Of a stretch of 64,000 nt of DNA, positions 32,245-40,337 are shown one piece after another. The stretch's first letter is position 1. Each line of letters opens with the position of its first letter. The notes under the pieces were generated by a model. The model had not been told where the DNA came from. It searched no databases and saw only the letters and a program-made list of their open reading frames with translations. The translations under genes and the position numbers were made by a program. Origin of the DNA: Streptomyces caatingaensis (GTDB lineage Bacteria; Actinomycetota; Actinomycetes; Streptomycetales; Streptomycetaceae); the NCBI RefSeq assembly GCF_001187435.1, contig NZ_LFXA01000002.1, positions 1 through 64,000 on the forward strand, written 5' to 3'.

Positions 32245-33072
32245 ATGAGCCCGTTCACCGGCTCCGCGTCCACCACCGAGGCGTGGCGCCATCTGCGCCT
32301 CACCCGCGACGGCGGCGTCGCCACCGTCACCCTCGCCCGCCCCGGACGGCTCAACGCCCTCACCTTCGGCGCCTACGCCGACCTGCGCGACCTGCTCCCC
32401 GAACTGGCCCGCGACGGATCCGTCCGCGCCCTCGTGCTCGGCGGCGAGGGACGCGGCTTCTGCTCCGGCGGCGACGTCGAGGAGATCATCGGCGCCACCC
32501 TCGCCATGGACACCGGCCGGCTCCTCGACTTCAACCGCATGACCGGCCAGGCCGTCCGGGCGCTGCGCGAGTGCCCCTTCCCCGTCGTCGCCGCCCTGCA
32601 CGGCATCGCCGCCGGCGCCGGCGCGGTGCTCGCGCTCGCCGCGGACTTCCGCGTCGCCGACCCCACCGCCCGCTTCGCCTTCCTCTTCACCCGCGTCGGC
32701 CTCTCCGGCGGCGACATGGGCGCCGCCTACCTGCTGCCCCGCGTCGTCGGCCTCGGCCACGCCACCCGGCTGCTCATGCTCGGCGACACCGTCCGCGCGG
32801 CCGAGGCCGAACGCATCGGCCTCATCAGCCAGCTGGTGCCCGAGGGCGAGGCGCACACCGCGGCCGCCGCCCTCGCCCGCCGCCTCGCCGAGGGTCCCGC
32901 CCTCGCCCACGCCCAGACCAAGGCCCTGCTCGCCGCCGAACTCGACATGCCCTTCTCCGCCGCCGTCGAACTGGACGCCGCCACCCAGGCGTTGCTGATG
33001 AACAGCGCCGACTACGCCGAGTTCCACGCCGCCTTCACCTCCGGGCGCCCCCCGAAGTGGCGCGGGCGGTGA
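32245..33072 (+). CDS. Enoyl-CoA hydratase/isomerase family protein
   Basis: 275 residues with the crotonase fold: 'GVATVTLARPGRLNALTFGAYADLRDLL', the oxyanion-hole/CoA segments 'GGEGRGFCSGGDVEEI' and 'AALHGIAAGAGAVLALAADFRVADPTARFAFLFTRVGLSGGDMGAAYLLPRVVG'. It is translationally coupled (GTGA) to the fused monooxygenase/reductase and belongs to the aromatic acyl-CoA pathway, probably hydrating or opening the dearomatised ring CoA ester in a beta-oxidation-like step. Glu residues typical of hydratases at the second site are replaced by G-G-D, so the exact reaction is open. Confidence 0.9.
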   Translation: MSPFTGSASTTEAWRHLRLTRDGGVATVTLARPGRLNALTFGAYADLRDLLPELARDGSVRALVLGGEGRGFCSGGDVEEIIGATLAMDTGRLLDFNRMTGQAVRALRECPFPVVAALHGIAAGAGAVLALAADFRVADPTARFAFLFTRVGLSGGDMGAAYLLPRVVGLGHATRLLMLGDTVRAAEAERIGLISQLVPEGEAHTAAAALARRLAEGPALAHAQTKALLAAELDMPFSAAVELDAATQALLMNSADYAEFHAAFTSGRPPKWRGR

Positions 33073-35324
33073 CCGCCGCGAGGATCGCCGTCATCGGCGG
33101 CGGCCCCGCCGGGCTCTACGCCGCCGCCCTCCTCCGGCGCGACGCCCCCGAACGGGAGATCACCCTCTGGGAGCGCAACGCCCCCGACGACACCTTCGGC
33201 TTCGGCGTCGTCCTCTCCGACGAGACCCTCGGCGGCATCGAACACGCCGACCCCGCGGTCTACGCCGCGCTGCGCCGGGAGTTCGTCCGCTGGGACGACA
33301 TCGACGTCGTCCACCGCGGCCGGCGGCTGCGCTCCGGCGGCCACGGCTTCGCCGCCCTGGGACGGCGCCGGCTGCTGGAGATCCTCCACGCGCGCTGCCA
33401 GGACCTCGGCGTCCGGCTCCGCTTCCGCGCCGAGGCCCCGCCCGCCGCCGAACTCGCCCGCGACCACGACCTGGTGATCGCCGCCGACGGCGTCCACAGC
33501 CGGACCCGTACCGCCCACGCCCGACACTTCCGCCCCACCGTCACCACCCACCGCTGCCGCTACATCTGGCTCTCCGCGCCCCTGGCGCTCGACGCCTTCC
33601 GCTTCGAGATCGCCGAGACCGAGCACGGCGTCATGCAGCTCCACGGCTACCCTTACGCCCCCGACGCCTCCACCGTCATCGTCGAGATGCGCGAGGAGGT
33701 CTGGCGCCGCGCCGGCTTCGACCGGCTGGACGAGGCCGGGACGCTCAAGGCGTGCGGCGAGATCTTCTCCGGCGTGCTGGGCGGGGCGCCGCTGCGCTCC
33801 AACCGGTCGGCCTGGACCGCCTTCCGCACGGTCACCAACGAGCGCTGGTCCCACGGCCGTACGGTGCTGCTCGGCGACGCCGCCCACACCGCGCACTTCT
33901 CCATCGGCTCGGGCACCAAACTGGCCGTCGAGGACGCCCTCTCCCTGGCCCGGCGGCTGGACGACCTCGGGGACGTCCCCGCGGCGCTGGCGGCGTACGA
34001 GGCCGAGCGGCGGCCGGTCGTCGCATCCACCCAGCGGGCGGCCCGCGCCAGCCTGGAGTGGTTCGAGGAGCTGGCGATGCGGCGGGACCAGCCGCCCCGG
34101 CGGTTCGCCTTCGACCTGCTCACCCGCAGCCGCCGCGTCACCCACGACAACCTGCGGCTGCGCGACCCCGCGTTCGTCGCCGCCGTCGAGGAGGAGGCGG
34201 GGATCCCGCCCGGCACACCGCCGATGTTCACCCCCTTCCGGCTGCGCGGCCTGACGCTGCGCAACCGCGTCGTCGTCTCCGCCATGGACATGTACTCCGC
34301 GGTGGACGGCGTGCCCGGCGACTTCCACCTCGTCCACCTGGGCGCCCGGGCCCTGGGCGGAGCGGGGCTGGTGATGACCGAGATGGTGTGCGTGAGCGAG
34401 CGCGGGCGCATCACCCCGGGGTGCACGGGGCTGTACGCGCCCGCGCACGAGGCCGCGTGGCGGCGCGTGACGGACTTCGTGCACGGCCACCCGGTGCCGC
34501 CCGGGACGGCCATCGGCGTGCAGCTCGGGCACTCCGGGCGCAAGGGCTCCACGAAGTTCATGTGGGAGGGCATCGACCAGCCGCTGGAGGAGGGCAACTG
34601 GCCGGTGGCCGGACCGTCCCCGCTGCCCTACCGGCCGGGCGTGAACCAGGTGCCGCACGCCCTGACCGTCCCCGAACTCCACCGCATCCGCGACGAGTTC
34701 GCCGCCTCCGCCGCCTCCGCCGCGCGCGCCGGGTTCGACCTGCTGGAGCTGCACTGCGGACACGGCTACCTCCTCTCGTCCTTCATCTCCCCGCTGACCA
34801 ACCACCGCGACGACGCCTACGGCGGCGGACTCGGCGCCCGGCTCGCCTACCCGCTGGAGGTCTTCGACGCCGTGCGCGAGGTGTGGCCGGCCGAACGGCC
34901 CATGACCGTACGGATCTCCGCGACGGACTGGGCCGACGGGGGCGTCACCGCCGACGACGCGGTCGTCGTCGCGCGGGCCTTCGCCGAGCACGGCGCGGAC
35001 GCGATCGACGTCTCGACCGGCCAGGTCGTACCGGACGAACGCCCGGCGTTCGGGCGCTCCTACCAGACGCCGTTCGCCGAACGGATACGGCGCGAGGCGG
35101 GCGTCCCGGTGATCGCCGTCGGGCTGATCTCCTCCTGGGACGACGTGAATTCGCTGATCCTGGCCGGCCGCGCCGACCTGTGCGCGGTGGGACGGCCGCA
35201 CCTCTACGACCCCCACTGGACGCTGCACGCCGCCGCCGACCAGGGGTACACGGGCCCCGGCGTCGAGTGGCCCGCGCCCTACCGGGCCGGCAGCCGCAAG
35301 CCGCCCACGGGACGGCGGCTGTAG
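33069..35324 (+). CDS. Fused FAD monooxygenase / old-yellow-enzyme reductase (2-aminobenzoyl-CoA or salicylyl-CoA hydroxylase)
   Basis: 751 residues from a GTG overlapping the preceding stop. N-terminal ~385 residues: aromatic flavoprotein hydroxylase with dinucleotide motif 'VIGGGPAGLYAAALL', 'VIAADGVHSRTR' (DG) and 'VLLGDAAHTAHFSIGSG' (GD). C-terminal ~365 residues: NADH:flavin oxidoreductase barrel with 'FTPFRLRGLTLRNRVVVSAM', '[20 protein letters not shown]', 'HCGHGYLLSSFISPLTNHRDDAYGG'. This fusion is known from 2-aminobenzoyl-CoA monooxygenase/reductase of Azoarcus; actinobacterial homologues are annotated bifunctional salicylyl-CoA 5-hydroxylase/oxidoreductase. It hydroxylates C5 and reduces the ring of the CoA ester. 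Confidence 0.92.
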   Translation: MTAARIAVIGGGPAGLYAAALLRRDAPEREITLWERNAPDDTFGFGVVLSDETLGGIEHADPAVYAALRREFVRWDDIDVVHRGRRLRSGGHGFAALGRRRLLEILHARCQDLGVRLRFRAEAPPAAELARDHDLVIAADGVHSRTRTAHARHFRPTVTTHRCRYIWLSAPLALDAFRFEIAETEHGVMQLHGYPYAPDASTVIVEMREEVWRRAGFDRLDEAGTLKACGEIFSGVLGGAPLRSNRSAWTAFRTVTNERWSHGRTVLLGDAAHTAHFSIGSGTKLAVEDALSLARRLDDLGDVPAALAAYEAERRPVVASTQRAARASLEWFEELAMRRDQPPRRFAFDLLTRSRRVTHDNLRLRDPAFVAAVEEEAGIPPGTPPMFTPFRLRGLTLRNRVVVSAMDMYSAVDGVPGDFHLVHLGARALGGAGLVMTEMVCVSERGRITPGCTGLYAPAHEAAWRRVTDFVHGHPVPPGTAIGVQLGHSGRKGSTKFMWEGIDQPLEEGNWPVAGPSPLPYRPGVNQVPHALTVPELHRIRDEFAASAASAARAGFDLLELHCGHGYLLSSFISPLTNHRDDAYGGGLGARLAYPLEVFDAVREVWPAERPMTVRISATDWADGGVTADDAVVVARAFAEHGADAIDVSTGQVVPDERPAFGRSYQTPFAERIRREAGVPVIAVGLISSWDDVNSLILAGRADLCAVGRPHLYDPHWTLHAAADQGYTGPGVEWPAPYRAGSRKPPTGRRL

Positions 35325-35493
35325 GGACCACCCGCGGGAGGAGGCGTGTCGTCCTCCGGAGGACACCGGAGGTACCCCTGGACGACAGCGCCCCGCCGCG
35401 CCGGGTGGAAGCATTCGGAGCGCCGGATTCCGGCCCGTGCGGAGGAGACGGACGTCCTCCGGCGGCCCCCACCGCTCCAGGCAGAGGAAGACC

Positions 35494-37530
35494 ATGCGCA
35501 ACCCACGACACCGGCGTGCCGTCCCCCGCGTGATAACCACCGTCATGGCCTCGGCCGTGGTGCTGGCCGTCATCGGCGAGGGCACCGCCGGCGCCGTCCC
35601 GCCCGGTGACACGGGAGGGGCGGCCGCCGTCGGGCAGACGTACGCCGACGAGTACACCCACATCGTCATCGACAAGAGACCGCGTGACCAGGTCGATCTG
35701 CGCCGGCTGCGCGAGTCGTTGCACCGCAACGGCCTGCAGACCACGAAGAGCCGCTGGCTCGCCGAGGGCAAGGACGTGGCGGCCGAGCTGAGGAACCTGC
35801 CCCCGGGGTACGTGGACAACGCCCACCACGAGCACGTCTTCATGTGGGACTCCTCGAAGAAGGGCATCGAGGGCGCCAACGCCCTGGAGGACCGCGAGGC
35901 CTTCTACCGGAGCAAGGCCGGCGGGGCGCCCGCCGGCGACGTGGCCGACCGGCACGCCGTCAGGGTCAAGATCCGTTGGGACGCGCTCAAGAAGGACGGC
36001 CGGCTCCTCGGCGGCACGCTCAAGGGGGACGCCGGGGGCGGCCCGCTCGGCGGCCCCTCCTCCAACGGCGCCTGGGCGTACAAGGGCGACATCCCCCGGA
36101 AGTACCTCTTCATCGAGGGGATCGACGACCCCGCCGCACCCGGTGTGAGCCAGTGGCTCGCCGGCAAGGGCTGGCCCGGCGGCAGCGGCGTGTGCGCGCC
36201 CGCCGCCCCGTCCGGCAGGGCCAAGCGCTCGGCCCCGGCCGCCTCGTGCAGCGCGGACATCGCCCGTACCCACCGGGAACGGCTGCGCGCGCACGGCGAC
36301 GACGTCGAATACGTCACCTCCCTGGCGGAGTTCGAGAAGAACCCCAAGGCCCTGCTGTCGCCACTGCGCGAGACCGGCAAGGTCCTGAACGACGCCGGGA
36401 ACGCCGGGCTCTCCGCCGGGGACTTCGAGACGTTCTCCGCCCGCGTGGGCGAGGCCTTCGAGCGCGACCTCCGGGCCGCGCACGAGCTGACGACCGACAC
36501 GGGCCTGCTCGCCCGGGTCGGCGCCGAGGCCGGCCGCGCCGCCGAACTCGGCGCGAAGGCGCTGCCGTTCGTCGGCATCGCCGCCACCGGCTACGCGGTC
36601 GCCGAGGACGTGAAGTCCGGCGACTACGCCAACCTCGCCTTCGACTCGGTCGCCGAAGGGCTCCAGGTCGCCATGACCGCCCAGCCCGAGTTCGCCCCGC
36701 TCCTCGAACCCGCCCTGCTCGCCGAGCAGCTGGCCCAGCTCGTCTACAACGAGGTCGCCGGGTGGATCGCCGGGCAGAAGCGGCTCGACCACGACCGCGG
36801 CCAGTGGGACAAGGCCGTCGGGGACCTGGTGGCCCACCGCGACGAGCAGTGGCGCCACCGCCTCGAGGGACAGGCGCTGGAGAAGCTCTTCCCCCAGCTC
36901 GACGAGAAGTTCAAGCGCGTCCTCGCGGCCGACGTGGTCACCCTGAAGAAGTGGGCCGCCGCCAAGAAGGCGGCCGTCGCGCGGATCGCCGAGCGGTCCC
37001 GGGCCCGCGCCGCCTCCGCGGAGGACGAACGGCGCATCGACGCCCACGAGTCCGCGCTGAGGAAGAGGATCGACACCAAGGTGTGGGAGCAGCAGGACGC
37101 CCGCACCGCCCTGTACGGGGAGCAGATCGTCACGGTCGCCGCCGGCGCCTTCGCCAGGGTCCTCAAGCCCGGCAAGGACGGGAGGAGCGGCTTCGACACC
37201 TTCAACGACCGGTTCGTCGAGAAGAGCGCGAAGCCGTACCTGGACAAGCTGATCGGCAGGATCTCCGAGGACGAGTTCCGCGCGAGCGGCGCCCGGGTCT
37301 GGGGACAGGCCGAGCTCACCCGCCGCCAGGCGCGCTGGCGGAAGATGACCGAGGACAAGCTCGCCGAGGTGCGCGCGGCGCTGTCCGCCCGGGGCCGCAC
37401 CACCCTGTCCGAGGACGACGTGCGCGCGATGCAGAAGCGGTACTTCCCCGTCGAGGAAGCCTTCCGCGACCCGGAGCGGGACCGGGACCGGATCTTCAGC
37501 GAGCTCGTCCGGGACCAGCGGGGCCGCTGA
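35494..37530 (+). CDS. Secreted putative AB-type exotoxin with diphtheria-toxin-like layout
   Basis: 678 residues; ATG 35494 with AGAGGAAG. Signal peptide 1-33 (HRRAVPRVITTVMASAVVLA, cleavage after TAGA). Residues 50-210 follow the element order of ADP-ribosyltransferases: strand with H56 (YTHIVID), helix ending N79-G80-L81, 'HVFMWDSSKKGI' at 114-125, and 'AWAYKGDIPRKYL' at 193-205, resembling the usual 'EWxVxGxIPPEYI' but with A193 where the catalytic Glu would be. C234 and C252, the only cysteines, flank R242-A-K-R245, a furin-type site. Hydrophobic helices (ALPFVGIAATGYAVAEDV, 356-373; up to ~425) follow, then ~250 charged helical residues. The family is not recognised by name; the AB-toxin role is inferred. 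Confidence 0.6.
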   Translation: MRNPRHRRAVPRVITTVMASAVVLAVIGEGTAGAVPPGDTGGAAAVGQTYADEYTHIVIDKRPRDQVDLRRLRESLHRNGLQTTKSRWLAEGKDVAAELRNLPPGYVDNAHHEHVFMWDSSKKGIEGANALEDREAFYRSKAGGAPAGDVADRHAVRVKIRWDALKKDGRLLGGTLKGDAGGGPLGGPSSNGAWAYKGDIPRKYLFIEGIDDPAAPGVSQWLAGKGWPGGSGVCAPAAPSGRAKRSAPAASCSADIARTHRERLRAHGDDVEYVTSLAEFEKNPKALLSPLRETGKVLNDAGNAGLSAGDFETFSARVGEAFERDLRAAHELTTDTGLLARVGAEAGRAAELGAKALPFVGIAATGYAVAEDVKSGDYANLAFDSVAEGLQVAMTAQPEFAPLLEPALLAEQLAQLVYNEVAGWIAGQKRLDHDRGQWDKAVGDLVAHRDEQWRHRLEGQALEKLFPQLDEKFKRVLAADVVTLKKWAAAKKAAVARIAERSRARAASAEDERRIDAHESALRKRIDTKVWEQQDARTALYGEQIVTVAAGAFARVLKPGKDGRSGFDTFNDRFVEKSAKPYLDKLIGRISEDEFRASGARVWGQAELTRRQARWRKMTEDKLAEVRAALSARGRTTLSEDDVRAMQKRYFPVEEAFRDPERDRDRIFSELVRDQRGR

Positions 37531-37540
37531 GGAACCCTGC

Positions 37541-37563
37541 CGGGGCCGCTTCCGGCGGCCCCG
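37541..37563 (+). terminator. Stem-loop after the exotoxin-like gene
   Basis: CGGGGCCGC / GCGGCCCCG, nine perfect pairs with a five-base loop, starting 11 bp after the stop codon and 58 bp before the histidine kinase start. Confidence 0.65.
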
Positions 37564-37620
37564 TCCGGAGGTTAGGCTTCACCACCGATCCGGACATTGT
37601 GTGAAAGGCGTGCGCATTCC

Positions 37621-38787
37621 ATGCCCGAGCAGCACCGCGGCCGAGGCCCGGAGTGGTACGCCGCCCTGTGCGGCAGCCGGTGGAAGAACCCCGTCCTGGC
37701 GGTCCTCTACGGCATCCCGCTCGTCGAGATCGCCCTGGCCGTGCCGCACGCGGGACTGGTGCAGCACCGGACGGCCGGCCTGCTGTCCGCCCTCGCCATC
37801 GCCGTCGCGACGGTGTGGCGCGAGCGGCTCCTCCTGCCCTACTGCGCGGTCTCCGCCGCCGGCGTCGTGATCACCGGCCACCTGCTGAGCACCACCGTGG
37901 CCTGCTACACCGCCGTCCGCCAGGGCCGCCGGGCACCGGCCGCGGCCCTGGTGCTCGTCTCCCTGGTCTTCGCGGTGGTGACGCCGGAGGCCCTGGCCGC
38001 CCACGCGCCCCACCCGGAGGCCACCCTCTCCGGCGGCGCGCTCGTCGTCCTGGTCCCGGTGCTCCTGGGCCACCTGGCCAGGACGAACGCGCGCATGGCC
38101 GCGCTCGCCGCCGAACGGCGCGCGCAGGAGGACCGGTTGCAGGAGGGCCGGCTCCGCGAGGCGGCCCTGCGCCAGCGCGAGCGGCTCGTCCGCGACATCC
38201 ACAACGGGGTCGGGCGGCAGATCACGGTCATGGTCCTCCAGGCCGGGGCCATCGCGGTCCGCAAGGACGCCCCCGAACCGGTCAAGGAGCGCTGCCGGCT
38301 GATCTCCGACGCGGGGCGCGACGCCGTCGAGGCCCTGCGGGAGATCGTCGCGCTCGCGAAGACACCCGACCCCGGCGACGCGCCCCCGGACGGCCGCCGG
38401 TACGCCCTGGCGGACCTCGCCCCGGTGATCGGCCGGTACCGCAGCGGCGGGCACCCCGTCACCGTCGACGTCCGGATCTCCCGGATCCCCCCGGACCCGG
38501 CCGCCCAGGACCTCGCCTACAAGGTCGTCGCCGAGGGCCTGAGCAACGCCGCCCGCCACGCCCGCGGCGCCGCCGTCGGCATCCGCATCGACCAGGACGA
38601 GTCGGAGACGACCGTCGCCGTGACCAACGAGCCGCCGCCACCGGGCGGCGACCCGCTGCCCGGCACCGGCAACGGACTGGCGTGGCTCCGCGACGAGGTC
38701 CGGTCCGCCGGCGGCACCCTCACCGCGGCGCCCGGACCCGGCGGGGGCTTCGTCCTCCGGGCCCGGCTGCCCGTCCCCCGACCCTGA
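37621..38787 (+). CDS. Sensor histidine kinase (NarL/LuxR-type two-component system)
   Basis: 388 residues. About four to five membrane helices lie in residues 20-155 (VLAVLYGIPLVEIALAVP, GLLSALAIAVATVW, ALVLVSLVFAVVT, ALVVLVPVLLGHL). A short coiled coil leads to the HisKA_3 phosphoacceptor 'RLVRDIHNGVGRQITVMVLQAGAI' near 195-215. A HATPase domain has 'VVAEGLSNAARHARG' (N box) and 'GTGNGLAWLRDEVRSAGGTL' (G box). It autophosphorylates and passes phosphate to the response regulator 34 bp downstream. The signal is unknown; with few extracellular residues it may sense the membrane. It lies just downstream of the exotoxin-like gene. Confidence 0.92.
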   Translation: MPEQHRGRGPEWYAALCGSRWKNPVLAVLYGIPLVEIALAVPHAGLVQHRTAGLLSALAIAVATVWRERLLLPYCAVSAAGVVITGHLLSTTVACYTAVRQGRRAPAAALVLVSLVFAVVTPEALAAHAPHPEATLSGGALVVLVPVLLGHLARTNARMAALAAERRAQEDRLQEGRLREAALRQRERLVRDIHNGVGRQITVMVLQAGAIAVRKDAPEPVKERCRLISDAGRDAVEALREIVALAKTPDPGDAPPDGRRYALADLAPVIGRYRSGGHPVTVDVRISRIPPDPAAQDLAYKVVAEGLSNAARHARGAAVGIRIDQDESETTVAVTNEPPPPGGDPLPGTGNGLAWLRDEVRSAGGTLTAAPGPGGGFVLRARLPVPRP

Positions 38788-38821
38788 CACCCCGCCTCAG
38801 CCCCGCACCGAGGAGCACCGC

Positions 38822-39487
38822 ATGATCCGTGTCCTGATAGCCGACGACGACGCCCTGGTGCGCGCCGGAATCCGGGCCATCGTCGAGACCGGCGAGGACA
38901 TCACGGTCACGGGGGAGGCCCGCGACGGCACCGAGGCCGTCGACGCGGTCCACCGGGACCGCCCGGACGTCGTGCTCATGGACATCGAGATGCCCGGCTG
39001 CGACGGCCTGACCGCCACCCGGCGCCTCCTCGCCCGGCCCGCTCCCCCCAAGGTGCTCGTCCTGACCACGTTCGGCATGGACGAGAACATCACCGCCGCC
39101 CTGCACGCGGGCGCGTCGGGATTCCTGCTGAAGCAGCTCAACCCGGAGCAGCTCCTCCACGCGGTCCGCACGGTCGCCGCCGGCGGTACGGTGCTGTCGC
39201 CCACCGTCACCCGGCAACTCCTCGCCCACGGCGCGCCGCAGGCCGGGCGCGCGGCCGGGGCGCGGGCCCGGGTCGCCCGCCTCAGCACACGCGAGCGGCA
39301 GGTCTTCGACCTCCTCGGACAGGGCCTCGGCAACGCCGAGATCGCCGCCCGGCTGTACATGGGCGTGTCCACCGTCAAGACGTACGTCGCCCGCGCGCTC
39401 ACCAAGCTCGGCGTCGAGAACCGCACGCAGGCGGCGCTGTTGGCGTACGAACTCACCCTGCACGGGGCCGGCCCGGGGGCCCGCTGA
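38822..39487 (+). CDS. LuxR-type response regulator
   Basis: 221 residues. Receiver domain with 'RVLIADDDALVRAGI', phosphoacceptor D54 in 'DVVLMDIEMPGCDG', and K105 region 'GFLLKQLNPEQL'. The C-terminal GerE/LuxR HTH is 'LSTRERQVFDLLGQGLGNAEIAARLYMGVSTVKTYVARALTKLGVENRTQAAL'. It is the partner of the preceding kinase (GAGGAG ribosome binding site, 34-bp gap). Its last 35 bp overlap the convergent PaaX gene. Possible targets are the exotoxin-like gene or genes outside the window (inference). Confidence 0.94.
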   Translation: MIRVLIADDDALVRAGIRAIVETGEDITVTGEARDGTEAVDAVHRDRPDVVLMDIEMPGCDGLTATRRLLARPAPPKVLVLTTFGMDENITAALHAGASGFLLKQLNPEQLLHAVRTVAAGGTVLSPTVTRQLLAHGAPQAGRAAGARARVARLSTRERQVFDLLGQGLGNAEIAARLYMGVSTVKTYVARALTKLGVENRTQAALLAYELTLHGAGPGAR

Positions 39488-40337
39488 CGGGCTCCTCCAG
39501 GACGGTCGCCACGAACGCCTCCCCCGCGTCCCGCAGCCGCCCGTGCAGACCCCGGAACACCCGGCCCGCCCGCACCCCCGGCCAGTCCTCCGGCAGCAGG
39601 GCCACCGGCAGGCCCGGGTCCGCGTACGGCAGGCGCCGCCACGCGTCCAGGGCCAGCAGGTAGTCCCGGTACGCCTCCTCCGCGGGGAGCGGGCGGCGGC
39701 GGGCCCAGCGGCGCAGGACGGGTTCGTGGGCGTCGAGGAACGCCCGGTGGCGGCGGGCGAGGTGGTCCAGGTCCCACCAGCGGGCCACCGCCTCCGCCGT
39801 CGGCTCGAAACCGAGGTGACGGCCGCGGAAGAGCTCCACGTACCCGGCGAGCCCGAGGCGTTCCAGCGTGTGCCGGGTCTCGTCGTGGACGTGGGCCGGC
39901 GCGATCCACACGCCCGGCGCGGCCGTGCCGAAGCCCAGCCGCGCCAGCCGCGAGCGCAGCAAGTGCCGCTTGTGGCGCTCGTGTTCGGGGACGGAGAAGA
40001 CCGCCAGGAGCCAGGCGTGGTGGCCGGGCCGGGAGGGCACCGGCCGGGCGTAGACGCGCCGGTCGCCGTCCGAGAGCAGCTGCTGTGCGGCGGCCGACAG
40101 CCCGTACCCGGCCGCGCCGCCCGCCGTGCGGGACGCGGTCAGCAGACCGCGTCGCTTGAGCCGGGAGACGGCCGACCGCACCGAGGGCGCGTCGACGCCC
40201 GCCGCGCCGAGGAGCCGGATCAGGGCCGCGATCGGCACCGGGCCGGCCGGTCGCCCGGCCACCCCGCGTCCGTAGGCGCCGTAGAAGGAGACGATCAGGG
40301 AGCGGGGGGTGTGGGGCGACGGCTGCTGGTCAGTCAC
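39453..40337 (-). CDS. PaaX-family transcriptional repressor
   Basis: 294 residues from a GTG. N-terminal winged helix 'RSLIVSFYGAYGRGVAGRPAGPVPIAALIRLLGAAGVDAPSVRSAVSRLKRRGLL' is the PaaX HTH. The middle domain contains 'WLLAVFSVPEHERHKRHLLRSRLARLGFGTAAPGVWIAP', and the C-terminal domain 'HRAFLDAHEPVLRRWARRRPLPAEEAYRDYLLALDAWRRLPYADPGLPVALLPEDWPG' is typical of the family. PaaX binds aryl-CoA esters (phenylacetyl-CoA in the prototype) and releases DNA. Here it overlaps the end of the aryl-CoA ligase gene by 8 bp and should regulate the aminobenzoyl/salicylyl-CoA genes on both sides. Confidence 0.92.
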   Translation of the reverse strand: MTDQQPSPHTPRSLIVSFYGAYGRGVAGRPAGPVPIAALIRLLGAAGVDAPSVRSAVSRLKRRGLLTASRTAGGAAGYGLSAAAQQLLSDGDRRVYARPVPSRPGHHAWLLAVFSVPEHERHKRHLLRSRLARLGFGTAAPGVWIAPAHVHDETRHTLERLGLAGYVELFRGRHLGFEPTAEAVARWWDLDHLARRHRAFLDAHEPVLRRWARRRPLPAEEAYRDYLLALDAWRRLPYADPGLPVALLPEDWPGVRAGRVFRGLHGRLRDAGEAFVATVLEEPVSGPPGRPRAG

